A stretch of 64,000 nt of DNA from assembly GCF_037976325.1 (NCBI RefSeq), contig NZ_CP150265.1:6151001-6215000 (forward strand). Direction: 5' to 3'. The notes below the pieces were generated by a model. It made no database searches and was not told the origin of the DNA. It saw nothing but the letters and a program-made list of their open reading frames with translations. The stretch comes from Paenibacillus sp. FSL K6-3182. GTDB lineage: Bacteria > Bacillota > Bacilli > Paenibacillales > Paenibacillaceae. Made by a program: the position numbers and the translations under genes. Within the stretch, counting starts at the first letter, position 1. Every line of letters begins with the position of its first letter. Shown piece by piece: positions 7,917 to 17,531 of this stretch.

Positions 7917-9698
7917 TTATTTGGCGTTTAAGAAAACCTCCGCCACTTGATCGACCACCTGGTTCATCGCGATAGGGCCGTAATAGGCAATCCAAATGCT
8001 CGATTTAGCGTGGTAAACATGCTGCTGCTGCACGGCACGCAAATTTTTCCATGTCGCAGTGGTCTGAAGCTCTTCCGACCAAGCTTTATATTTGTTGTCG
8101 GTCAATACGAAATAATGGTCAGCATCCAGCTCCGGCAGCCCTTCCAAAGCTATTAAAGAGCTGGTCCTTTTGCGGTCAACCGCTAGCTTCGGCGGTTGAA
8201 GCCCCAGATCGCTGTATAGAATGGCTGCCGTACGATGAGCACTTGTGTGCAGCCTAATGATATTATCCCGCGGACGAATCATCATGACTGACTGTCCATG
8301 CAGCTTGTTTGCCAGTGCCGATTTTAGCCCGCTGATTTTGTGCCTATACTGCTGTAAGACCTGCTCTGCCTCAAGCTTTTTGCCCATAATTCGCCCGATG
8401 GTTCGCAAGGTTTCTCTCCAATCGCGATTTCGCTCTAGCATGATGGTCGGCGCAATATGGGTGAGGCTTCTATAAATGTTTTGGTGGAACTCCGTGCAGA
8501 TGATCAAATCAGGCTCTAAAGCACGCAGAGCTTCCAGATCGGGTTCAGCCATCGTTCCCAAGGCCTTAACCGAACGCTGCTTGTCTATTAGATACTCTGG
8601 AACGCTGATATGATCTCCGGTTACGATGACGCTGCCCGCCGGCAGCTCACCTAGAGCCAGCATATGGTCCATAAACTGCGGGTCCAGCACAGCAATTTTC
8701 TGTGGCTGCCGCTGGAGCAGCAGCTCGCCTTTGAGATGAACAATCGTCCGCTGTGAGCGGCGTATAGCCGCATCCAGGGGATCTGATGCCGCCTTCTCTT
8801 CGCCGCTTTCCAATTCCAGCTTAGGTGCGAATAACTTATCATTCTCCGAATCATCAACTTTGAGATGATGCATCGTTTCTCGGTACATGCTTGGAGAAAC
8901 ACCCGTATAACGCTTAAATAAACGGCTGAAATAATAGCTGTCCTCATAACCGACTGCTTCAGCAATATTTTTAAGCCCTATATTCGTACGAGACAGCAGC
9001 TCCTTGGCCTTGTCTATACGGATTTGCATCAGGTAGTCAATCGGTCCAAGAGACAGCCGCTTATTGAACATCCGCTGCAACGTCCGAGAACTGCAATTTA
9101 ATAATGCTGCAAGTGTGTCTGCTGTAATCGGTTCGGCATAGTGTGCATTCATATATCTAACAGCCTCAAGTACCGCATCCGGAGAAGCTTGCTCCATCCG
9201 CCTGTGCTGCAGTTGCCCCATCAGCTCGCAAATAAACTGATAAAATAATGATTTTACCTGCAGCTTCGCCATCGCTCCCGGCTGGTTCCACTCCTGCTCC
9301 ATACGGGACAAGGACTGGAGCAGCGGAGCAGCAGGACTCGCCGCAAAACCATATTGGATTTCAAATGGTTCCGTGCTAGCCAGCAATTGAAGTAAATCTT
9401 GGCTGCATGGCAGCGGAAGAGTAGCTTTATACTGAATCATATAATATTCTAAATGGTCGGTGATATCACAAATTGTAACAACTGCGCCTTTGCCGGCGTG
9501 GCATACATACCCACTCTCCAATTGATGCCCAGCCCCGTCCAGAAGGAGCCGAGCACGGCCATTTATCGCGTATAATAGAGTACTCGACGTAAGCTGAGAG
9601 GAGTGTAAATTGTCGCCAATCGTAAGCTCGGCTCGCTGCACATCCAATATTTTCAGCGAAACAAGGTTCCACAGTATAAGGTGATTTTCCATATTCAT
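7917..9698 (-). CDS. AraC-family regulator fused to a siderophore-binding-protein domain (Btr-like)
   Basis: A 593-residue fusion. Residues 1-150 form a cupin-like sensor region. About 175-270 is the AraC double helix-turn-helix (ITADTLAALLNCSSRTLQRMF, then GLKNIAEAVGYEDSYYFSRLFK). About 310-590 is a complete class III substrate-binding domain (KIAVLDPQFMDHMLALG, EPDLIICTEFH, MMIRPRDNIIRLHT). No signal peptide is present, so the binding domain acts in the cytoplasm, as in B. subtilis Btr (YbbB), which binds bacillibactin and activates feuABC. The likely target is the neighbouring lipoprotein gene. The C-terminal domain closely resembles that lipoprotein. The ATG at 9698 lies about 13 bases from AGGAG; a second ATG is at 9692. 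Confidence 0.88.
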   Translation of the reverse strand: MNMENHLILWNLVSLKILDVQRAELTIGDNLHSSQLTSSTLLYAINGRARLLLDGAGHQLESGYVCHAGKGAVVTICDITDHLEYYMIQYKATLPLPCSQDLLQLLASTEPFEIQYGFAASPAAPLLQSLSRMEQEWNQPGAMAKLQVKSLFYQFICELMGQLQHRRMEQASPDAVLEAVRYMNAHYAEPITADTLAALLNCSSRTLQRMFNKRLSLGPIDYLMQIRIDKAKELLSRTNIGLKNIAEAVGYEDSYYFSRLFKRYTGVSPSMYRETMHHLKVDDSENDKLFAPKLELESGEEKAASDPLDAAIRRSQRTIVHLKGELLLQRQPQKIAVLDPQFMDHMLALGELPAGSVIVTGDHISVPEYLIDKQRSVKALGTMAEPDLEALRALEPDLIICTEFHQNIYRSLTHIAPTIMLERNRDWRETLRTIGRIMGKKLEAEQVLQQYRHKISGLKSALANKLHGQSVMMIRPRDNIIRLHTSAHRTAAILYSDLGLQPPKLAVDRKRTSSLIALEGLPELDADHYFVLTDNKYKAWSEELQTTATWKNLRAVQQQHVYHAKSSIWIAYYGPIAMNQVVDQVAEVFLNAK

Positions 9699-9825
9699 AA
9701 TATGATGTCAGCTCCTAAGTTTGTCGCCTCCGTACAATATGTGTGAATTATATCATGAACATCAGAATTTGAGATCAACCCAATCATTCAGACCATTCTT
9801 CATCCAGCAGTTATTATATAACGTA

Positions 9826-9863
9826 AATAGCCCGGCAGGTCGTAGAAGACCTACAGGGCTATT
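9826..9863. terminator. Bidirectional hairpin terminator
   Basis: Stem AATAGCCC/GGGCTATT with an inner AGGTC/GACCT pairing, 14 bases past the stop of the small XRE gene. The T run is better on the plus strand (ATTTTTC) than on the minus strand (TATTTACG). Confidence 0.55.
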
Positions 9864-9876
9864 TTTCTTTGAATCA

Positions 9877-10101
9877 TTATTCTACTTCGTTGGATGTCCG
9901 CAACTCATAGAGTTCGGGTACATCACATTTAATCGTTGCAGCTATCGATATCGCTATCTTGAGTGGCATGATTCGTTTGTTGTCGATATAGTCGCCGATC
10001 CTCTCGGGTCTCACCATCAGTGCATCTGCAAGCTGCGCCTGTGATAACCCGCGTTCGCTTAATCGCTGCTCCAACAGGCAATCGCCCAATTCGTATTTCA
10101 T
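9877..10101 (-). CDS. Small XRE-family helix-turn-helix protein
   Basis: A 74-residue protein that is almost entirely one XRE/Cro DNA-binding domain (LLEQRLSERGLSQAQLADALM, then RPERIGDYIDNKRIMPLKIAISIAATIKC). No effector domain is present. The start at 10101 is set by GGAGGT eight bases upstream, so the first ten residues of the longer reading frame are excluded. It reads in the same direction as the sulfur operon that ends 120 bases upstream, with no clear terminator between them. It could be a distal passenger of that operon or a separate gene; no target can be named. Confidence 0.8.
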   Translation of the reverse strand: MKYELGDCLLEQRLSERGLSQAQLADALMVRPERIGDYIDNKRIMPLKIAISIAATIKCDVPELYELRTSNEVE

Positions 10102-10223
10102 CGTATTGCACCTCCATTTAACGGAACGCACAATACAAGTCTACCCAAGCAACCCTCTCTATACCCCCTCAAGACTTGTCATTATCACAATATGAAAGGA
10201 AGGACTATTCATTTTAAAATTAA

Positions 10224-11552
10224 TTAGCTGTTCACTTTCTCTTTGGTATAGCGATTCGCCGGAATCTGTAAGCCGAGATTGCCGCGCAGCGTATCCGATT
10301 CATAATCAGTGCGATAAATGCCGCGCTCTTGGAGAATAGGAACTACAAGCTCAACAAAATCATTCAAGCCGCTTGGAATCGAAGAATGAATAATGAAGCC
10401 GTCTGCTGCTCCCTCTTCATGCCACTCTTGAATCAAATCAGCAATTTTCTCAGGTGTACCGATGAATTGCGGACGCGGAGTCGCGGATTGAAGCGCAACC
10501 TGGCGCAGCGTAAGATTTTTCTCTTTCGCTACTTTTTTAATTTTGTCCGTGCCGCTGCGGAAGCTGTTTTGACCGAGGTCACCAAGCTCTGGGAACTGCT
10601 CATCAAGCGGATATTGAGAGAAGTCATGATGCTCGAAGAAACGCCCTAAATAGTTCAATGCATTCTCGATCGTCACTAACTCTGCCAGCTCTTGGTACTT
10701 GCGCTCAGCTTCCTCTTCCGTGCGTCCAATAATCGGACCAATGCCAGGAAGAATTACGATATCATCCACCGAACGGCCTTCAGCCACCGTACGATCCTTC
10801 ACGTCTTTATAAAATGCTTTGGCATCTTCGATATTGTCATGGCCTGTGAATACCGCATCTGCTGCTTTGCCAGCCAGCTTCTTGCCGCTCTCAGAAGAGC
10901 CTGCTTGAAAAATAACCGGATGCCCTTGCTTCGAGCGAGCAATATTAAGCGGACCTTGAACGGAGAAATACTCGCCTTTATGATCTAGACGGTGCAGCTT
11001 AGACGGATCAAAAAACACACCTGACTCTTTGTCTCTGACGAAAGCATCGTCCTCCCAAGAATCCCACAAGCCGCGTGTCACTTCCAAATACTCTTCGGCA
11101 ATTTTGTAGCGCTCATCATGTGTCGGATGATCCGTTTTGCTGAAATTGCTTGCCGAGCCCTCAAGCGGAGATGTAACGACATTCCATCCAGCACGACCGC
11201 CGCTAATATGATCTAAAGAGCCAAATTGTCTTGCAACCGTAAACGGCTCACTATATGAGCTCGATAACGTGCCAACCAATCCAATTTTAGACGTAACAGC
11301 TGCCAGCGCGGACAAAATCGTAATCGGCTCAAAGCGGTTTAAAAAATGTGGAATCGATTTTTCATTTATATATAGACCGTCAGCGATAAATACAAGATCA
11401 AACTTACCCGCTTCAGCAGTCTGTGCCTGCTCCGTATAAAATTTAAAGTTCACGCTCGCATCAGCCGGCACTTCCGGATGCCGCCATGCCGAGATATTGC
11501 CTCCCACACCATGAATCAATGCGCCAAACTTAAGTTGCTTGTGGTTCGCCAT
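10224..11552 (-). CDS. NtaA/SnaA/DszA-family flavin-dependent monooxygenase (YtnJ/YxeK-like)
   Basis: A 442-residue TIM-barrel, FMN-using monooxygenase of the bacterial luciferase superfamily. Visible blocks are [34 protein letters not shown] and [13 protein letters not shown], typical of the NtaA/SnaA/SoxA branch that works with reduced flavin from a partner reductase. B. subtilis YtnJ and YxeK, of the same branch, oxidise N-acetylated S-substituted cysteines and so release the cysteine sulfur. It is the last gene of the ten-gene operon with the cystine-type transporter, acetyltransferase and deacylase, which supports that role. The start at 11552 follows AGGAGG; eight upstream residues of the open frame are excluded. 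The exact substrate is inferred. Confidence 0.85.
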   Translation of the reverse strand: MANHKQLKFGALIHGVGGNISAWRHPEVPADASVNFKFYTEQAQTAEAGKFDLVFIADGLYINEKSIPHFLNRFEPITILSALAAVTSKIGLVGTLSSSYSEPFTVARQFGSLDHISGGRAGWNVVTSPLEGSASNFSKTDHPTHDERYKIAEEYLEVTRGLWDSWEDDAFVRDKESGVFFDPSKLHRLDHKGEYFSVQGPLNIARSKQGHPVIFQAGSSESGKKLAGKAADAVFTGHDNIEDAKAFYKDVKDRTVAEGRSVDDIVILPGIGPIIGRTEEEAERKYQELAELVTIENALNYLGRFFEHHDFSQYPLDEQFPELGDLGQNSFRSGTDKIKKVAKEKNLTLRQVALQSATPRPQFIGTPEKIADLIQEWHEEGAADGFIIHSSIPSGLNDFVELVVPILQERGIYRTDYESDTLRGNLGLQIPANRYTKEKVNS

Positions 11553-11615
11553 AATAAACAGCCTCCTAATAAACATAGTATGATTGATCTTCTGACAGCA
11601 AAAGCAGCCGTCCTG

Positions 11616-12152
11616 CTAAGTTACCTGCAATAACGATGCTTCCTTTAATTGAAGCCGATAGCTCTTAACGAGCGTTTCCCCGTTCATTAAATCCTTATCG
11701 AATGCGCGCTCGAAGCCGAGGCGCTCGTACAGCCTTACAGCTGAATCCATCATGTCTGAAGTATGAAGATGCAGCGTCTCCGCTCCCCATTCCTTTGCAA
11801 GCTTTGCACTGGCACGGATAAGCTCCGTCGCTACGCCGAAGCCGCGTGCTGCCTGTGATACAGCGAGCAGGCGAATAATCGGTGAATGAATTTGAAGCTC
11901 CGGCCGTCCATAGGCCGCTTCAGAGGAATCAAACAAGAACACACTTCCAACGATCTTCCCGCCCAGCACCGCGACTAAACGCGCCTTCGTTGCTGCTCCT
12001 TCAACAGATTCCAGTATGCTTTCTTTATATTGATTCCATGCCGCTTCAGGCAGCACTTGCTCATATTGGCCATAAGCATCAATAAGCACTTCCCGTGTAG
12101 CATCTAGATCCTCAAGCTCAGCATTACGAATAATGACAGCTGTATCAGACAT
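11616..12152 (-). CDS. GNAT-family N-acetyltransferase (YtmI-like role)
   Basis: A 178-residue acetyltransferase with the GNAT acetyl-CoA site: RLLAVSQAARGFGVATELI (residues about 92-110, corresponding to the Q/RxxGxG/A loop) and the C-terminal DSAVRLYERLGFERA. GNAT enzymes move acetyl from acetyl-CoA to an amine. In the B. subtilis ytmI operon an acetyltransferase at the same functional position N-acetylates S-substituted cysteine before oxidation. Here it sits between a DinB gene and the NtaA-like monooxygenase gene, 63 bases from the latter. The fold is clear; the substrate rests on operon logic. Confidence 0.82.
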   Translation of the reverse strand: MSDTAVIIRNAELEDLDATREVLIDAYGQYEQVLPEAAWNQYKESILESVEGAATKARLVAVLGGKIVGSVFLFDSSEAAYGRPELQIHSPIIRLLAVSQAARGFGVATELIRASAKLAKEWGAETLHLHTSDMMDSAVRLYERLGFERAFDKDLMNGETLVKSYRLQLKEASLLQVT

Positions 12153-12215
12153 GCTTCTTCACCTGCTCTCCCTTTATATGATCACAATGGCTATATCTTT
12201 TAAAATGGCATTAAT

Positions 12216-12695
12216 CTAATTGCGAGAGTCCAGCTCTCCCTGCTTGATTCGACGAATTTGACCTAAGTGACCTTGCACGTGCTTCACAAATGCCGGTACG
12301 ATCACAGCTATTGATACGGGCTCACCTTTAAAGTTAATGCCGGTCTTGCTCCATTCTTCCTCAGTCAAACGATTAAACAACAGGCTGTTATATTGAACAA
12401 GTGAACGTGCAGCAAGCAAAATATCTTTAACATCGCCTTCATTTGCCCTTTGGCCAGACACCCAAGCATCCTGTTTAAAGGAAGGCAGCCTTGTCTCGGA
12501 GCCAGACAAGATTTCACGAATGCGAAAGGATACGATAATGCTGTGATCAACGAGATGAGCGAGCACCTCGGTCACACTCCATGACTCAGGGGCCGCCTTC
12601 CATTTCAGCTGGTGATCCGACAGCCCTTCCAATTCCTGCTCAATTTGATCATATACGTTCACAAATGCATGAATATCGACAATGGGTTCGCTCAT
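12216..12695 (-). CDS. DinB/YfiT-family metalloprotein
   Basis: A 159-residue four-helix-bundle protein. ESWSVTEVLAHLVDH (residues 37-51) gives His47, and HVQGHLGQIRRI near the end gives the HxxxH pair; these form the usual DinB metal triad. DinB-family members include bacillithiol S-transferases and thiol-dependent isomerases, so a thiol-transfer step in this sulfur operon is possible but not shown. A strong GAGGAGG site precedes the ATG. It is not in the B. subtilis ytmI operon as far as known, so it may mark a variant of the pathway. Confidence 0.8.
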   Translation of the reverse strand: MSEPIVDIHAFVNVYDQIEQELEGLSDHQLKWKAAPESWSVTEVLAHLVDHSIIVSFRIREILSGSETRLPSFKQDAWVSGQRANEGDVKDILLAARSLVQYNSLLFNRLTEEEWSKTGINFKGEPVSIAVIVPAFVKHVQGHLGQIRRIKQGELDSRN

Positions 12696-12732
12696 TTAAA
12701 ATCCTCCTCGTGAATAACAAAAGTAAATTGCG

Positions 12733-13890
12733 TTATGCCTTGCTAAAACGATCAAGCTCAAATAATCTCAGATCATAGCCTGTATTCTTTTTTTGTATTT
12801 TGTCAGCCAAAATCTCGCCTACCACGCTCGCAAATTTAAAGCCATGACCGGAAAAACCGCCAGCAAGCAGCACATTATGATGCTCAGGATGAGCATCAAT
12901 AATGAAATCCTCATCAGGCGTAAACTCGTATTTGCATACTGCACCCCGCAAAAGCTTGCCGGCCGCATCCGGAACAAAAGCGGCAAGCGCGCGGCGAAGA
13001 TCCTCTTCATCTTCCGGATAAGCACCAAATGGAGCAATCGGCTCACCTGGCTGCCATTCCACGCCTGTATCGTGTCTGCCAATTTTAATTCCTGCGCCGC
13101 CAATGCTCGGAAAGCCGTAGTAGCCTCCCATCGCGCCTCCCCAAGTGAAACCGGGAAATACGCCTGCATCAAAAGCGGGTGAACGCGTTTCAAACCACCC
13201 AACTACCTTGCGAACTGCACGAATGGGAAGCTTAACATGATTCGCGAGCATGCCAAACCATGCGCCGGCGGTAATAATGATTTGCTGTGCGGTATAAGCA
13301 GCTTCTTTCGTATGAACGGCGACGCTTGAAGCACTCGCCTGAATATCTGTAACGAAGCTGTTTATCAGAAGCTCTGCTCCGGCTGCTAAAGCTTGCTGCT
13401 TATAAGCTGCAACACATTTTTCACTGTATAAGTAACCCGCATTCGGTTCGTACATCCCTTGGAAGGAGTCAGCTAATTGAACACCTGGAAAACGCCGATT
13501 AATTTCTTCCGCACGCAGCAGCTCCACTTGAACGCCATTGGCCATAGCATCGCCTAATCTGCCTTCATAATTATAAAAGCTCGTTTCTGCCATATTCAGT
13601 ACGCCCGATCGCTCCAGCAGCTTTTCCCCCGTTGCTTTCTCGAGTGCCAGCCACCTCTCATCAGCACGAAGCGCCATCTTTACATAAGTATCGCCGCCAT
13701 GATAGGCATGCCGGATTAGACGCGGCTCGCCGTGATGGCTTCCCATATTATGCGGCGGATAAAAAGCATCAATGAGCAGTGTCCTTGCTCCGCGGGCTGC
13801 AAGCTCATAACCTGCGCTCATCCCCATGGAGCCTGCCCCAACGATGATCACATCATATGATTTCGGAATGTTGTCGTCCTCCCGGCGCAT
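12733..13890 (-). CDS. FAD-dependent amine oxidase, SolA/MTOX (monomeric sarcosine oxidase) family
   Basis: About 385 residues. The ADP-binding fingerprint VIIVGAGSMGMSAGYELAARG is followed by GSHHGEPRLIRHAYH, the covalent-flavin and active-site region of N-methyltryptophan and sarcosine oxidases, and by FSGHGFKFA with the conserved C-terminal glycine. It would oxidise a secondary or N-methyl amine to an imine with release of H2O2. The gene overlaps the end of the M20 gene. The ATG at 13890 has a weak ribosome binding site. A very good GGGAGG lies exactly eight bases before an ATT at 13869, which would give MPKSYDVIIVGAG, the usual family N-terminus. Translation may therefore start at ATT. 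Its role in the sulfur operon is not known. Confidence 0.85.
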   Translation of the reverse strand: MRREDDNIPKSYDVIIVGAGSMGMSAGYELAARGARTLLIDAFYPPHNMGSHHGEPRLIRHAYHGGDTYVKMALRADERWLALEKATGEKLLERSGVLNMAETSFYNYEGRLGDAMANGVQVELLRAEEINRRFPGVQLADSFQGMYEPNAGYLYSEKCVAAYKQQALAAGAELLINSFVTDIQASASSVAVHTKEAAYTAQQIIITAGAWFGMLANHVKLPIRAVRKVVGWFETRSPAFDAGVFPGFTWGGAMGGYYGFPSIGGAGIKIGRHDTGVEWQPGEPIAPFGAYPEDEEDLRRALAAFVPDAAGKLLRGAVCKYEFTPDEDFIIDAHPEHHNVLLAGGFSGHGFKFASVVGEILADKIQKKNTGYDLRLFELDRFSKA

Positions 13891-15043
13891 TCTCGCCCGC
13901 CAGCTTGCGCAGAGCATCCACAGCAAGGGAAGCAAAAAAAGAAGCAGCAATCGGCAATGCTTTTTCATCTAAATCAAAGGCTGGATGATGCCATTCCTGT
14001 GAGCCGGCTGTGCCAAAAAACACAAACACCCCTTCGGACTCCTTCAAATAAAACGCAAAATCCTCGCCTGCCGGAGAAGGCGTCGGCTTCACCACTGCAA
14101 GGCCAAGAGCATTCGCTGTTATCGAAGCTTGATCGGCCCACTTCTGATCATTGACAACTGCCGGCGGCCCTTCCAGCCACTTCACTTTCGCACTCGTTGC
14201 AAACGCCGATGCTACACCATTTACGACCTGATCAAAGCGCTCGCGCACTGTCGTACGGACATGCTCTTCAAACGTACGCAGCGTACCGTCAAATACCGCT
14301 TTGTCCGAAATAATATTCCAAGCGGTTCCCGCATGAAGCCTTGTCACACTAACAACCGCACTGTCCAGCGCACTTACGCTGCGGCTTACGATCGATTGCA
14401 GCGCCGTAATCATATGCGCCGCGGTTACGATCGGATCAAGACCCGCTTCAGGTACTGCGGCATGACTGCCGCGGCCTTCCACTTCAACGACAAAACCATC
14501 AGCTGCCGCCATGATTGGCCCACCTGTAATTCCAATCGTTCCAACTGGGAGATCCGGCTTGTTATGCATGCCGAACACCGCGCTCACGCCTTCCAAAGCT
14601 CCGCTTGCAATAAGCTTCTGAGCACCTTTTGCTTTTTCTTCCGCAGGCTGGAACAACAAGCGCACCGTTCCTTGCAGCTCCTGCTCCCGTGCCTTGAGCA
14701 AAAGAGCAGTTCCTATAATCGACGCCGTGTGAAAATCATGTCCGCAGGCATGCATTTTACCCGGAATTTTTGAAGCAAATGCAAGTCCCGTCTCCTCCTG
14801 TATCGGCAGTGCGTCTATATCCGCACGAACCGCGACAATTGGACCGCCATGCAATCCTCCAATCTCTGCAATGACACCGGTTTGAAGTCCATAATCAACA
14901 ACTCGAATGCCCGCCTCCGTTAACCAGCCCCGTATGGAAGCCGTCGTCTCGAACTCCTCATGAGAAAGCTCAGGATGCTGATGCAGCTGCCTTCGAATGG
15001 CTATCAACTTCTCCTCTATGAATTGGGCTGAGAAATCGCTCAT
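13853..15043 (-). CDS. M20-family N-acyl amino acid deacylase (YtnL/hippurate hydrolase-like)
   Basis: A 396-residue metal-dependent amidohydrolase. Metal-site motifs are RADIDALPI (73-81), MHACGHDFH (97-105, with Cys100 and His102), FQPAEEKAKGA and FGMHNKPDLPVG. The chain matches the M20D group (hippurate hydrolase, N-acetylcysteine deacetylase, YtnL). In the S-substituted cysteine pathway a deacetylase of this type removes the acetyl group to yield free cysteine. The ATG overlaps the stop of the preceding LLM gene by four bases, which suggests coupled translation. Confidence 0.88.
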   Translation of the reverse strand: MSDFSAQFIEEKLIAIRRQLHQHPELSHEEFETTASIRGWLTEAGIRVVDYGLQTGVIAEIGGLHGGPIVAVRADIDALPIQEETGLAFASKIPGKMHACGHDFHTASIIGTALLLKAREQELQGTVRLLFQPAEEKAKGAQKLIASGALEGVSAVFGMHNKPDLPVGTIGITGGPIMAAADGFVVEVEGRGSHAAVPEAGLDPIVTAAHMITALQSIVSRSVSALDSAVVSVTRLHAGTAWNIISDKAVFDGTLRTFEEHVRTTVRERFDQVVNGVASAFATSAKVKWLEGPPAVVNDQKWADQASITANALGLAVVKPTPSPAGEDFAFYLKESEGVFVFFGTAGSQEWHHPAFDLDEKALPIAASFFASLAVDALRKLAGENAPGGRQHSEII

Positions 15044-16050
15044 ACCAATTCTCCTTCAAAGGCTTCCTTAAGCAGCTCGAAGGATCGTACACGCTTGGCG
15101 AAATCAGGAATAATCGTCGTAAAAATAAATTCATCCACACCATACTGCTCCCCAATTTCAAGCAGTCGTTTGCGAACCGTCTCCTTGGTGCCCCGAGTAA
15201 TATCGGCATCCCGTTCCTCCGCTGTAAACGTCTCTCCCGCCTGCCTAGCAAATTCCTTCGCTTGTTCCAGCGTGCCAACGTTTACTGTTTTTCCGCTTGC
15301 CAGTGTAACTCTCACATTTTTAAAATGACCTGCCAGCTCATTCGCTTCTTCTTCCGAATCGGACGCTATTACTGACAACGCTAGAATCGCTTTAGGCTCT
15401 CCGCCAAAGGATCGATTAAATTTATTCCGATACGTATTTATCGCCTTTTGAGCCGTATCTGGATCGTTATTAATGAATAATGCAAAAGCATACGGATAAC
15501 CCTTCTCCGCAGCCAGCTCCGCGCTTGATAAGCTTGTGCCAAGCAAAAAAATGTCAGCAGGCTGCTTCGGCAGCGGACTTGCAACAAGCCCAGCCAGCGG
15601 ATGCTCTTCGCCAGTCTTATCATGGAGCAGCTGCTCCAGCTCTGTCAGCTTCTCAGCTAAAGTATCGGCTTCCGCTACGCCCTTCTGCAAAGCTTTCGTA
15701 GAACGCGGCAATCCGCCTGGTGCTCGCCCGATGCCAAGTTCAACTCTTCCTGGCGCGAGTGAAGCAAGCACATTAAAATTTTCTGCTACTTTATAAGGGC
15801 TGTAATGCTGGAGCATTACGCCGCCTGAACCAATGCGAATGGATGATGTTTGAGCCAGCAAATAAGCAATAAGCACCTCTGGCGAGGACCCCGCCATCCC
15901 GGGAGAATCATGATGCTCGGATACCCAGAAGCGCTCGAAACCAAGCGTTTCTGCCAATTGCGCCAGCCTCACGGTATTCGCCAAAGCTTCAGCAGCAGTT
16001 TGACCGGGAAAAATTATACTTTGATCCAGAATGCCAATTTTGAGTGACAT
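15040..16050 (-). CDS. ytmO: LLM-class flavin-dependent oxidoreductase (YtmO-like)
   Basis: A 336-residue luciferase-like monooxygenase of the MsnO/YtmO type. Blocks are GFERFWVSEHHDSPGMAGSSPE, IRIGSGGVMLQHYSPYKVAENF and RVELGIGRAPGG, and the C-terminal EIGEQYGVDEFIFTTI. It uses reduced flavin and O2. In B. subtilis ytmO directly follows tcyN, and the same order is present here (16072-16824 encodes the ATPase), which supports the name. The start is fixed by GAGGAG nine bases upstream. Together with the NtaA-like enzyme it gives the operon two distinct flavin monooxygenases. Confidence 0.85.
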   Translation of the reverse strand: MSLKIGILDQSIIFPGQTAAEALANTVRLAQLAETLGFERFWVSEHHDSPGMAGSSPEVLIAYLLAQTSSIRIGSGGVMLQHYSPYKVAENFNVLASLAPGRVELGIGRAPGGLPRSTKALQKGVAEADTLAEKLTELEQLLHDKTGEEHPLAGLVASPLPKQPADIFLLGTSLSSAELAAEKGYPYAFALFINNDPDTAQKAINTYRNKFNRSFGGEPKAILALSVIASDSEEEANELAGHFKNVRVTLASGKTVNVGTLEQAKEFARQAGETFTAEERDADITRGTKETVRKRLLEIGEQYGVDEFIFTTIIPDFAKRVRSFELLKEAFEGELV

Positions 16051-16071
16051 ATTGATTCGCTCCTCTATGTG

Positions 16072-16824
16072 TTAGATGGAATAGACACCCTCAGGTGTGA
16101 TCCGTTTCAAAAATTGTTTGGTTCGTTCTTCTTTTGGATTGGTGAAAATATCGTTAGGCCTGCCCTCTTCAACGATCGCTCCGCCATCCATAAAGACAAC
16201 ATGGCTGGCAACATCCTGCGCAAAGCTCATTTCATGGGTCACAATAATCATCGTGATGCCTTCTTTTGCGATTTTGCGAATTACGCTAAGCACCTCGCCA
16301 ACCAGCTCTGGATCAAGCGCCGAAGTTGGCTCATCGAACAAAATAACTTCTGGATTCAGCGCCAGCGCACGAGCGATGCCTACACGCTGCTGTTGTCCGC
16401 CAGACAGCTCGCTCGGATAGGCATGCAGCTTATTGCCAAGACCAACCTTTTCAAGCAGCTCCTCGCTTTTTTGCCGCGCCTCTTCCTTCGGAAGCTTCTT
16501 AACGATGAGTAGACCTTCCATTACATTTTCAATTGCCGTCTTATGCTTAAATAAATTATATTGCTGGAAAACCATTGCGCTTTTTTGCCGAAGCGTATGG
16601 ATTCCTTTTTTATCGGGACGCTTGCAATTAACGGTGAAATCACCAATCGAAATTTGACCGTCGCTAGGCTTCTCTAAATAATTGATGCAGCGCAGCAGCG
16701 TTGTTTTCCCGGAGCCGCTTGGCCCGAGTATCGCAACGACCTCGCCTTTTTTGACTGTAAGATCGATTCCTTTGAGCACTTCATTGCGTCCAAAGCTCTT
16801 CCTAATTTGCGTCAGCTTAATCAT
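16072..16824 (-). CDS. tcyN: Cystine-type amino acid ABC transporter ATP-binding protein (TcyN-like)
   Basis: A 250-residue polar amino acid ABC ATPase: Walker A GPSGSGKT (34-41), Q-loop VFQQYNLF, signature LSGGQQQR, Walker [14 protein letters not shown] and the H-loop in IIVTHEMSF. It powers uptake by the two permeases encoded just upstream. The 4-base overlap with the second permease gene indicates coupling. The neighbouring monooxygenase and deacylase genes point to cystine or S-substituted cysteine derivatives as cargo, as for B. subtilis TcyN. Confidence 0.9.
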   Translation of the reverse strand: MIKLTQIRKSFGRNEVLKGIDLTVKKGEVVAILGPSGSGKTTLLRCINYLEKPSDGQISIGDFTVNCKRPDKKGIHTLRQKSAMVFQQYNLFKHKTAIENVMEGLLIVKKLPKEEARQKSEELLEKVGLGNKLHAYPSELSGGQQQRVGIARALALNPEVILFDEPTSALDPELVGEVLSVIRKIAKEGITMIIVTHEMSFAQDVASHVVFMDGGAIVEEGRPNDIFTNPKEERTKQFLKRITPEGVYSI

Positions 16825-17531
16825 GAGACACCGCCTCTGTTGTACAGGTTAAAGCGCTTCTCGGCTAACGCGGTCAGTCGCTCGATGAAAAAGGTTAATC
16901 CCCAAAAAATAAGAGCTGCGGCAAGGTAAGCCTCAAAAAACTTCCAGTTTGTTGAAGCAACGATTTGCGCTTTAGCATTAATGTCAACGACGGACACTGT
17001 AAAAGCCAGCGTTGATCCGTGCAGCATGCCAATTACCGAGTTCGATAAGTTAGGCAAGCTGGCAGCAAAGGCTTGGGGCAAAATAATTCTGCGCATCGCT
17101 TGCGGGGTCGTCATTCCGATTGAATACGCTGCTTCCATTTGTCCGCGGTTAACCGCAAGCAGTCCCGATCTGACAACCTCAGACATGTATGCGCCAGCCG
17201 TAATCGAGAAAGAAATATAAGCGAACCCTATCATGGGAATCGAGACCGAACGGAACGATAAGCCTAACGCCTCAGCTATACCATCAACGATAATCGGCAA
17301 ACCGAAATAAATAAGCAATAAATGCGTTAGCATAGGAGTTCCGCGGATGACGGTAACATAGGAAACGGCGATAGGATAAAGGACTGGAATCTTATAAAGT
17401 CTAATGACAGCTACAGATGTCCCAATGAGAAAGCCGCAAAAAACAGAAACGAACGTAATCGCCAAAGCCGTTGGCACCGCGCTCAAAAGCTGAACAAACG
17501 CCGTCCATATGAATGCGAAATCAAGCTTCAT
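16821..17531 (-). CDS. tcyM: Amino acid ABC transporter permease (TcyM-like)
   Basis: A 236-residue HisM-type permease with about five membrane segments. The EAA-type cytoplasmic loop reads [23 protein letters not shown], which contacts the ATPase. The start at 17531 follows AGGAGG. Its 5' end overlaps the end of the preceding permease gene by 11 bases. It pairs with the permease encoded at 17521-18318 to make a heterodimeric channel. Confidence 0.88.
   Translation of the reverse strand: MKLDFAFIWTAFVQLLSAVPTALAITFVSVFCGFLIGTSVAVIRLYKIPVLYPIAVSYVTVIRGTPMLTHLLLIYFGLPIIVDGIAEALGLSFRSVSIPMIGFAYISFSITAGAYMSEVVRSGLLAVNRGQMEAAYSIGMTTPQAMRRIILPQAFAASLPNLSNSVIGMLHGSTLAFTVSVVDINAKAQIVASTNWKFFEAYLAAALIFWGLTFFIERLTALAEKRFNLYNRGGVS

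Noticed and set aside
14129..14773. 214-residue plus-strand ORF opposite the M20 gene
   Set aside because: The minus strand encodes a complete, motif-bearing deacylase; the plus reading is rich in Arg, Cys and His and has no recognisable domain.
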